From Pseudomonas sp. JAI120 (lineage in GTDB: Bacteria; Pseudomonadota; Gammaproteobacteria; Pseudomonadales; Pseudomonadaceae), in assembly GCF_014207255.1 (NCBI RefSeq), contig NZ_JACHCZ010000001.1, forward strand, positions 2,347,378 to 2,411,377: a stretch of DNA of 64,000 bases, written 5' to 3'. A model generated the notes under the pieces. It did not search any database, had not been told where the DNA came from, and worked only from the letters and a program-made list of their open reading frames with translations. Of this stretch, positions 57,947 to 64,000 are shown one piece after another (within the stretch, counting starts at the first letter, position 1; every line of letters begins with the position of its first letter). A program made the position numbers and the translations under genes.

Positions 57947-58510
57947 TCAAAGACCGGGCCAGGCCTGCACAAACGCCGCCACATCTTCCTTCGCGGCCGT
58001 ACGCGGCGGGTTCTGCGGTGTACCCAAATAAAGGAAGCCAATCACTTCCTCATCCGCGGTCAGCCCCAGGCCTTTGGCGACGTGGGCCGAGTAGGACAAC
58101 TCACCCGTGCGCCACACCGCACCAATCCCCTGGGCATAGGCCGCCAGCAGAATGCCGTGGGCCGCGCAGGCGGCTGCCAGCCGTTGTTCGGATTTGGGCA
58201 CCTTGAAGTGCTCCTGCAGACGGGCAATAACCACCACCACCAGCGGCGCACGCAACGGGCCGTTCTGGGCCTTGTCGATGGCAGCTTGCGGGGCATCGGG
58301 GTCTTGCAGGCGGGCGGCTTCGGCCAGCAGCGTGCCCATCTGCTCACGGGCGGCACCTTCCACGGTGAGGAAACGCCAAGGGCGCAGTTGGCCGTGATCA
58401 GGCGCACGCATGGCCGCGGCGAACAGCACATCGCGCTGCTCCTGGGTCGGTGCCGGCTCCAGCAAACGCGGCACGGAAACACGGTTGAGCAAAGCGTCGA
58501 GAGCCTGCAT
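57947..58510 (-). CDS. Nitroreductase-family (YdjA-like) FMN oxidoreductase
   Basis: This is a compact 187-residue nitroreductase. MRAPDHGQLRPWRFLTVEG binds FMN, and AACAAHGILLAAYAQGIGAVWRTG and GFLYLGTPQ are family blocks, closest to E. coli YdjA. It uses NAD(P)H to reduce nitro compounds or quinones; physiological substrate unknown. GGAGG is 8 bases before the ATG. Confidence 0.9.
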   Translation of the reverse strand: MQALDALLNRVSVPRLLEPAPTQEQRDVLFAAAMRAPDHGQLRPWRFLTVEGAAREQMGTLLAEAARLQDPDAPQAAIDKAQNGPLRAPLVVVVIARLQEHFKVPKSEQRLAAACAAHGILLAAYAQGIGAVWRTGELSYSAHVAKGLGLTADEEVIGFLYLGTPQNPPRTAAKEDVAAFVQAWPGL

Positions 58511-58571
58511 TGGCCACCTCCAGAAAAAAATGTGCGGTCATTCTAGCGGGAATGAATCGGGATGCCACCAA

Positions 58572-58590
58572 ACGATAATTGCTCTTATTC
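58572..58590. promoter_or_regulatory. Weak candidate Fur site upstream of the DUF1111 gene
   Basis: ACGATAATTGCTCTTATTC has GATAAT on one side and TTATTC on the other but a poor centre. It is listed because the operon type is iron-regulated in other Pseudomonas. Confidence 0.3.
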
Positions 58591-58650
58591 AATCCGCCCC
58601 GCCCTGTTAGACTTTGCGACCTTATTTTCAGCCTTCGTCCGGGAAACTCG

Positions 58651-60090
58651 ATGTTTCGTTCGCTTTTTCGCCTGTGCGCAGCATTGATGGCCTTGAGCCT
58701 GACCGCCTGCGATGACGCCCCTCGTTTCACCAAGGCCGAGCCGGGTGAATCGCGAGCCGGCGGCGCGACGACGGTGAACAAGCGCGACCAGAATGCGTTT
58801 TCCCTGCCCTCGGCCAACCTGTCGCCCACGCGCCGCCTGGATTTCAGCGTGGGCAACAGCTTTTTTCGCAGCCCTTGGGTGATCGCGCCGTCCACCACCA
58901 CCGCCCGTGATGGTCTGGGCCCGCTGTTCAACACCAACGCCTGCCAGAACTGCCATATCAAGGACGGCCGTGGCCACCCGCCACTGCCCGACGCGGCCAA
59001 TGCGGTGTCGATGCTGGTGCGCCTGTCGATCCCCGTGTCTATCCAGGAACAGCCGCCCTACGCCAAGCTCATCGAGCAAGCCGGGGTGGTACCCGAGCCC
59101 GTCTACGGTGGGCAACTGCAGGACATGGCAGTGCCAGGCGTACTGCCGGAAGGCAAGGTGCGGGTCGACTACACGCCGGTCAACGTCACGTTCAAGGACG
59201 GCAGCGTCGTCGAGTTGCGCAAGCCCGACCTGCAGATTACCCAGCTCGGCTATGGCCCGATGCACCCGGACACGCGCTTCTCCGCGCGCATCGCCCCGCC
59301 GATGATCGGCCTGGGCCTGCTCGAAGCCATCAGCGACGCGGACATCCTGCGCAATACCGAGCCGAAGACCGCCGACAAAGAAGCCCTCGTCGGCCGGGCG
59401 AATTGGGTCTGGGATGACGCCGAGCAAAAAACCGTACTCGGGCGTTTTGGCTGGAAAGCCGGGCAACCCAACCTCAACCAACAAAATGTTCACGCGTTTT
59501 CTGGTGATATGGGCCTCACTACCTCCCTGAGACCCTTCGATGACTGCACCGAGGCCCAAGTCGCCTGCAAACAGGCGCCCAACGGCAATGGCCCCGATGG
59601 CGAGCCGGAAGTCAGCGATAACATCCTGCGCCTGGTGCTGTTCTACACCCGCAACCTGGCCGTGCCCGTGCGCCGCGACGTCAACACACCGCAGGTGCTG
59701 GCCGGGAAAAACCTGTTCTACCAGGCCGGTTGCCAGGGTTGCCATAAGCCGACGTTCACCACCGCTGCGAATGCCGCCGAACCCGAGTTGGCCAACCAAG
59801 TGATTCGTCCCTACAGCGATTTGCTGTTGCACGACATGGGCCCAGGCCTGGCCGACAACCGCACAGAATTCAAGGCCGGTGGCCGCGACTGGCGCACGCC
59901 GCCGTTGTGGGGCATCGGGCTGACGCAGACCGTCAGTGGCCATACCCAGTTCCTGCATGACGGCCGCGCCCGCAACCTGCTCGAAGCCGTGCTGTGGCAC
60001 GGCGGCGAAGCACAAGCGGCGCAGCAGCATGTGTTGTCCTTCAATGCCGAGCAGCGTGCTGCGTTGCTGGCGTTCCTGAATTCTTTATAA
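58651..60090 (+). CDS. Di-heme c-type cytochrome lipoprotein (DUF1111, thiol oxidoreductase-like)
   Basis: The 479-residue precursor has lipobox LTAC near residue 20. It has two CxxCH heme sites (NACQNCHIKDGRG and GCQGCHKPTF) and the family C-terminal block PPLWGIGLTQTVSGHTQFLHDGRARNLLEAVLWHGGEA. It resembles MauG-type and DHOR di-heme proteins; the substrate is unknown. It heads a three-gene operon with an imelysin-like lipoprotein and a DUF1513 propeller, predicted to act in the periplasm. Confidence 0.92.
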   Translation: MFRSLFRLCAALMALSLTACDDAPRFTKAEPGESRAGGATTVNKRDQNAFSLPSANLSPTRRLDFSVGNSFFRSPWVIAPSTTTARDGLGPLFNTNACQNCHIKDGRGHPPLPDAANAVSMLVRLSIPVSIQEQPPYAKLIEQAGVVPEPVYGGQLQDMAVPGVLPEGKVRVDYTPVNVTFKDGSVVELRKPDLQITQLGYGPMHPDTRFSARIAPPMIGLGLLEAISDADILRNTEPKTADKEALVGRANWVWDDAEQKTVLGRFGWKAGQPNLNQQNVHAFSGDMGLTTSLRPFDDCTEAQVACKQAPNGNGPDGEPEVSDNILRLVLFYTRNLAVPVRRDVNTPQVLAGKNLFYQAGCQGCHKPTFTTAANAAEPELANQVIRPYSDLLLHDMGPGLADNRTEFKAGGRDWRTPPLWGIGLTQTVSGHTQFLHDGRARNLLEAVLWHGGEAQAAQQHVLSFNAEQRAALLAFLNSL

Positions 60091-60121
60091 GCTTCGCCCC
60101 AATTACAGAAGGGAGCTCGAC

Positions 60122-61186
60122 ATGTTCCGTCCCAAGTTGTTGTTCACCAGCCTGGCCGCCCTCGCCCTGGGTGCCTGCTCGCCACAAGACCCGCAAGCAG
60201 TGACCTCGGCGGCGATCGCCAAGCAGGTGATCCTGCCGACCTACAGCCGCTGGGTCGAAGCCGACCGCCAGTTGGCCGTCAGCGCCCTCGCCTACTGCCA
60301 GGGCAAGCAAAGCCTGGACACCGCCCGCGCCGACTTCCTCCACGCGCAAAAAGCCTGGGCCGAGTTGCAACCGCTGCTGATCGGCCCGCTGGCTGAGGGC
60401 AACCGCTCGTGGCAGGTGCAGTTCTGGCCGGACAAGAAGAACCTCGTGGGCCGCCAGGTCGAGCAACTGGTCGCCGCCCAGCCGCAGATCGACGGCGCCG
60501 CACTGGCCAAATCCAGCGTGGTGGTACAGGGCCTGTCGGCCTACGAATACATCCTCTACGACGCCAAGACCGACATCGCCGACGACGCGCAGAAAGCCCG
60601 CTACTGCCCGCTGCTGGTGGCCATTGGTGAGCGTCAGAAAGCCCTGGCCGAAGAGATCCTGGCCAGCTGGAACAGCACCGACGGCATGCTCGCGCAGATG
60701 AGCAAGTTTCCGAACCAGCGCTACGCTGATTCCCACGAAGCCATCGCCGATCTGCTGCGCGTACAAGTGACCGCACTGGACACCCTGAAGAAAAAACTCG
60801 GCACGCCCATGGGCCGCCAGACCAAGGGCATCCCGCAGCCGTTCCAGGCCGATGCATGGCGCAGCCAGTCATCCCTGCAAAGCCTGGAAGCCAGCCTCGC
60901 CGCCGCCCAGACCGTGTGGGTCGGCGTCGACAACAAGGGCCTGCGTGGTTTGCTGCCGGCGGATCAAAAGCCATTGGCCGACAAGATCGACGCGGCCTAT
61001 GCCGCCTCGCTGAAACTGTTCGCCAGCAACCAGCGCACCCTCAACGAACTGTTGAACGATGACGCCGGGCGCCAGCAGCTCAACGACATTTACGACAGCC
61101 TCAACGTGGTCCACCGCCTGCACGAAGGCGAGCTGGCCAAAGCGCTGGGGATCCAACTGGGCTTCAATGCCAACGACGGTGACTGA
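60122..61186 (+). CDS. Imelysin-family lipoprotein
   Basis: The 354-residue precursor has lipobox LGAC near residue 19 (ALGACSPQD). It is a helical imelysin domain throughout, with WRSQSSLQSLEASLAAAQ. The GxHxxE motif of imelysins reads GLSAYE (in VVVQGLSAYEYILYD), so the His is Ser. Imelysins are periplasmic or outer-membrane iron-regulated proteins of unclear function; peptidase activity is unlikely here. GGGAG is 8 bases before the ATG. It overlaps the next gene by one base. Confidence 0.88.
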   Translation: MFRPKLLFTSLAALALGACSPQDPQAVTSAAIAKQVILPTYSRWVEADRQLAVSALAYCQGKQSLDTARADFLHAQKAWAELQPLLIGPLAEGNRSWQVQFWPDKKNLVGRQVEQLVAAQPQIDGAALAKSSVVVQGLSAYEYILYDAKTDIADDAQKARYCPLLVAIGERQKALAEEILASWNSTDGMLAQMSKFPNQRYADSHEAIADLLRVQVTALDTLKKKLGTPMGRQTKGIPQPFQADAWRSQSSLQSLEASLAAAQTVWVGVDNKGLRGLLPADQKPLADKIDAAYAASLKLFASNQRTLNELLNDDAGRQQLNDIYDSLNVVHRLHEGELAKALGIQLGFNANDGD

Positions 61187-62286
61187 TGATGCTCAGGCGA
61201 CAGGCTTTGGCGATCGGCAGCGTGCTGCTCAGCGCACTTACGTTGGGTGGCTGGACGCTGTTCAAAGGGAAGGACAAGCGCCCGCTGCTGCTGTCGGCGC
61301 GCGATGATGCAGACGGCAAGCACTACGCCGTGGGCTTTCACTTGGACGGCAAGCAGGTATTTGCCACTCAGGTCGGCCAGCGCTGCCACGACATCATCAA
61401 CCACCCGACGTTGCCGATTGCACTGTTTGTCGCCCGCCGCCCGGGCACCGAGAGCTATTTGATCGACCTGCGCGATGGCACCCTGCTGCAAACCATCACC
61501 TCGAACGCCAACCGCCACTTCTATGGCCATGCGGTCATCCACAAGAGCGGCGATTGGCTGTACGCCACCGAGAACGACACGTCCGACCCCGGCCGTGGCC
61601 TGCTCGGTGTGTATAAGTTCGAAGGCGAGCGCCTGGTACACAGCGGCGAGATCTCAACCCATGGCATCGGCCCGCACCAGGTGTCGTGGATGCCCGACGG
61701 CGAAACACTGGTGGTGGCCAACGGCGGCATTCGCACCGAAGCCGAAAGCCGCGTGGAGATGAACCTCAACGCCATGGAACCGAGCCTGGTGCTGATGCAG
61801 CGCGACGGCACCTTGATCAGCAAGGAAACCCTTGGCCAGCAGATGAACAGCGTGCGCCATATGGGCATCGCCAGCGATGGCACCGTCCTCACCGGCCAGC
61901 AGTTCATGGGGCCTTCCCAGGAGCGCTCCGAGTTGCTGGCAATCAAGCGTCCGGGGCAGCCGTTCGTGGCCTTCCCGGTGGCCGATGAGCAGTTGCAGGC
62001 CATGGGGCATTACACCGCCAGCGTCGCCGTACACAGCGAATTGCGCCTGGTGGCGTTGACCGCACCGCGTGGCAACCGCTTCTTTATCTGGGACATGGAC
62101 ACCGCCGAGCTGCGCCTGGATGGACCGTTGCCCGATTGCGCGGGCGTTGGCGCAGTGGCCGATGGTTTTGTCGTCACCTCGGGCCAGGGCCGTTGCCGCT
62201 ACTACGATTGCCGCCAGAAACAGCTGGTCGCCAAACCGTTGGAATTACCGGCGGGGCTCTGGGATAACCACCTGCATCTGATCTGA
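61186..62286 (+). CDS. DUF1513 beta-propeller protein with Tat-like leader
   Basis: The 366 residues begin MMLRRQALAIGSVLLSALTLGG, a twin-arginine-like signal peptide. A WD-type beta propeller follows (HYAVGFHLDGKQVF, GHAVIHKSGDWLYATENDT, GIGPHQVSWMPDGETLVVANGG, GHYTASVAVHSELRLVALTAPRGN). The function is unknown; it is always linked to imelysin and DUF1111 genes as far as I recall, suggesting one periplasmic assembly. A terminator follows. Confidence 0.88.
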   Translation: MMLRRQALAIGSVLLSALTLGGWTLFKGKDKRPLLLSARDDADGKHYAVGFHLDGKQVFATQVGQRCHDIINHPTLPIALFVARRPGTESYLIDLRDGTLLQTITSNANRHFYGHAVIHKSGDWLYATENDTSDPGRGLLGVYKFEGERLVHSGEISTHGIGPHQVSWMPDGETLVVANGGIRTEAESRVEMNLNAMEPSLVLMQRDGTLISKETLGQQMNSVRHMGIASDGTVLTGQQFMGPSQERSELLAIKRPGQPFVAFPVADEQLQAMGHYTASVAVHSELRLVALTAPRGNRFFIWDMDTAELRLDGPLPDCAGVGAVADGFVVTSGQGRCRYYDCRQKQLVAKPLELPAGLWDNHLHLI

Positions 62287-62360
62287 CCTGCGTAGACACC
62301 GTCTAATCCACCGCCGCACAAATCCGTAGCAGCCGCGCTGCGGGTAAGGTTTGAAAGGCA

Positions 62361-62392
62361 AAAAAAAGGGCCTCGCATCGCAAGGCCCTTTT
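62361..62392. terminator. Terminator between convergent DUF1513 and small-protein genes
   Basis: AAGGGCCT pairs with AGGCCCTT around a 9-base loop, with an A run on one side and T residues on the other. It can serve both strands, better on the minus strand. Confidence 0.82.
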
Positions 62393-62409
62393 CGGGGGTT
62401 TGAATCGTT

Positions 62410-62637
62410 TCAACTCTGCGGCCTCATCGCTTGAGACATACCAAACATGAACAGCAACAGCTCATGATCAGGCTTGGCCGCCACACTCGCCTTGGCGACG
62501 CGCGGCAACAGGCATTGCGTGCCGTCTTGCACCGCGCTGAGCACTTGTGTGCGAGGCTGCTCCCACGCCGCCAGGGCCAGCGCTGCAACGCCCATGGCCC
62601 CGACCAGGAACAAACCTCGTGCTATTTCTAGCTTCAT
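62410..62637 (-). CDS. Small membrane or secreted hypothetical protein (75 aa)
   Basis: It starts MKLEIARGLFLVGAMGVAAL at the ATG at 62637, which overlaps the upstream kinase stop as ATGA. One hydrophobic segment (residues 8-26) could be a signal anchor. The rest contains CLLPRVAKASVAAKPDHELLL. No family is recognised. Coupling to the InaA-type gene suggests an envelope role. Confidence 0.68.
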   Translation of the reverse strand: MKLEIARGLFLVGAMGVAALALAAWEQPRTQVLSAVQDGTQCLLPRVAKASVAAKPDHELLLFMFGMSQAMRPQS

Positions 62638-63353
62638 TTGGTTAAACCCTTGATAGCGCTGCCAAACGCCGTCTCGTAAAAGTAGCTGAGTTTTTCCCAG
62701 TCGGTGCTGTTCCACGACGAATGGCGACGCAGCTGCAACATGTCATGGGAGGCTGCCCGATAAGCGGTCAAGCGCTGGCGGCATTTTTCGAAGTCCAGCA
62801 GCGCCACTTCCACTTGGGCCAAGTCACCCTCACCCGTCACCCGCACGAAAATATGCTTGATGTACAGGCAACCGTGCTGCCAGCGCCCTTTATGCATGCG
62901 GGCCAGGGTGCCGGCCAACTCCTTGAGCAAGCGCTCGTGCACTCGCTCGCCGTACTGTTCGCGGCCACCGGCGGCGTACCAGTGTTCAATTTCTTCAAAG
63001 CCGTCGAGGGCGGCGGTTACAAGCAGTGCCTTCCAGCGGTGCTCGGGGTCACGACGCGCCTCGCAAAAGACCATTTCGGGCACGCGTACATCCAACCGCC
63101 GCAGGCCCCTGAGGGCATCACGCTCGCGCAGCACGGTGGGGCGCCCAAACGGGTGCAGCCAACTGCGGTAGATATGGCCCGTCTGGCGCTTGCTGTAGAG
63201 CAACCGGCCATTGGCACTGAGTACGCGCTGTACACCACTTTCACCGCCACGCCGGAGATTGGGTTCTTCGACCCATTCGCCTTGCTGACGCCAGAAATAA
63301 TCGAAGCGTTCTTCGGGAGCTACGTGACTGCCTGCTACGCACTCAACTGCCAT
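62634..63353 (-). CDS. InaA/lipopolysaccharide-kinase-family protein
   Basis: The 239-residue Kdo/WaaP-type kinase fold has LARMHKGRWQHGCLYIKHIFV with the catalytic HxxLYxKH-like motif (HGCLYIKH) and VALLDFEKCRQRL, the metal-binding DFE motif. Relatives phosphorylate LPS core sugars; E. coli InaA is weak-acid induced. The ATG at 63353 (MAVECVAGSHVAPEERF) is chosen on family length and because it follows the methyltransferase stop by 4 bases. Confidence 0.87.
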   Translation of the reverse strand: MAVECVAGSHVAPEERFDYFWRQQGEWVEEPNLRRGGESGVQRVLSANGRLLYSKRQTGHIYRSWLHPFGRPTVLRERDALRGLRRLDVRVPEMVFCEARRDPEHRWKALLVTAALDGFEEIEHWYAAGGREQYGERVHERLLKELAGTLARMHKGRWQHGCLYIKHIFVRVTGEGDLAQVEVALLDFEKCRQRLTAYRAASHDMLQLRRHSSWNSTDWEKLSYFYETAFGSAIKGLTK

Positions 63354-63357
63354 CCTG

Positions 63358-64000
63358 TTACCTCTTGCGCAATACATATACACGCCACATGGCGTAGAGC
63401 GGAATGAAGTCCAGGGATTCCTGAACACGGAAACCGGCTTGCTCGAACTCTGCCTCAACAGTAGCAGCCGGTAACACAAATCTGTTTTGGTAACCTTCCT
63501 GCTCACCTTTCCTGCGACGCTGCCCTTCAAGACGCTTGCGTTTCCAGGCTTTGAAATTGCCATCCACCCACAGCGAAATGATCACGCTGTCACGGGTAAC
63601 CCGCTGAAACTCCCGCAGAATCGCCTGCCGGTGCGCCGGATCACCAATGTGGTGCAGCAGGCGCATACAGAAAATGCTGTCGACCGAGTTATCCGGCAAA
63701 TCGATATCGAAGGCAGATGTCTGCAAGGGCCGTACCCGTTTCACCACTTCTGCGGGTTGGGCGGCCGTCGCTACCTTCAACATGGAGGCCGAATTATCGG
63801 CGCCGATGATCACGCGGTTGGGCTTTTCAGCCAGCAACGGCCAGAAACGTCCGGCGCCGCACGGCAGGTCCAGCACCAGGCCGGGCTCACCAGCCATCGC
63901 CAGGGCGCCACGGGCCAATTGCTCGTCGCGTTTGTGGGACAACCGGCGGGCCAGATTGTCCTGATGCTTGAGCAAATATTCGTGGGCGTGCTGGTCGTCG
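63358..64000 (-). CDS. Class I SAM-dependent methyltransferase (partial, start beyond window)
   Basis: The open frame continues to the right edge (DDQHAHEYLLKHQDNLARRL). Motif I is VLDLPCGAGRFWPLLA, followed by IIGADNSASMLKVA and DIDLPDNSVDSIFCMRLLHHIGD, a standard class I methyltransferase. A C-terminal beta addition reads FIPLYAMWRVYVLRKR. The substrate is unknown. Four bases separate it from the InaA-type kinase, so an LPS or envelope substrate is plausible. Confidence 0.85.
   Translation of the reverse strand, partial: DDQHAHEYLLKHQDNLARRLSHKRDEQLARGALAMAGEPGLVLDLPCGAGRFWPLLAEKPNRVIIGADNSASMLKVATAAQPAEVVKRVRPLQTSAFDIDLPDNSVDSIFCMRLLHHIGDPAHRQAILREFQRVTRDSVIISLWVDGNFKAWKRKRLEGQRRRKGEQEGYQNRFVLPAATVEAEFEQAGFRVQESLDFIPLYAMWRVYVLRKR

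Overview
The window is a gene-dense, GC-rich chromosomal segment of a fluorescent Pseudomonas (P. fluorescens group by inference). The evidence is the paired REP elements built on a GTGGGAGGGGGCTTGC core, an mvaT gene, Entner-Doudoroff genes with HexR-type operators, an OprD-family porin, and gene orders that match P. aeruginosa blocks from memory (dps-csp-slyX-HIT-oprD; mscS-yajQ-panE-kinase-ATR-nudix-argJ-secA-dciA; pyk-crotonase-ferredoxin reductase-fumarase; RDD-SpoIIM-DUF4129-DUF4350-MoxR-DUF58; gap/edd-glk-gltR-gtrS; DUF1111-imelysin-DUF1513). No rRNA, tRNA, CRISPR array, prophage or transposase was seen. Both edge genes are cut: dps at the left and a SAM methyltransferase at the right.

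Region 1 (1-16700) is housekeeping and envelope: Dps (partial), a membrane-anchored cold-shock-domain protein, HIT-SlyX, a porin, an MscS channel, YajQ, PanE, an unpaired PAS histidine kinase, cobalamin adenosyltransferase, a Nudix-ThiE fusion, ArgJ, SecA, DciA and a HerA-like ATPase. Region 2 (16700-22900) holds a decayed chemoreceptor gene, an overlapping glycosyltransferase/deacetylase pair, PurU, the H-NS-like regulator MvaT and exonuclease I. Region 3 (23000-29700) is a tightly overlapping six-gene operon, RDD-SpoIIM-DUF4129-DUF4350-MoxR-DUF58, the least understood system here. Region 4 (29700-40600) carries a PilZ protein, a small lipoprotein, pyruvate kinase, a crotonase, an electron-transfer flavoprotein, class I fumarase, and a DctB/DctD-like pair followed by an alpha-ketoglutarate/dicarboxylate permease. 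The permease has a sigma-54 promoter with two phased palindromes upstream.

Region 5 (40600-43600) is accessory: two REPINs, the C-terminal remnant of a membrane protein gene, a flavin reductase, two small proteins and an AraC regulator with an inverted-repeat-rich upstream region. Region 6 (43600-49900) is glucose catabolism: edd-glk-gltR-gtrS diverging from gap, with two TTGT-N7-ACAA HexR-type operators between them. Region 7 (49900-55600) is heme acquisition: a Fur-box-controlled ECF sigma factor, anti-sigma factor, TonB-dependent receptor and heme oxygenase. Region 8 (55600-64000) has a dCache chemoreceptor, a nitroreductase, an iron-type operon (di-heme DUF1111 protein, imelysin-like lipoprotein, DUF1513 propeller), and an envelope-modification cluster (methyltransferase, InaA-type kinase, small membrane peptide).

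Five two-ended REPINs sit in intergenic spaces, along with two copies of a different GTCGAATCGTCGCAC-core hairpin and one isolated palindrome. Start codons were re-chosen from Shine-Dalgarno spacing and family N-termini; several genes start with GTG.
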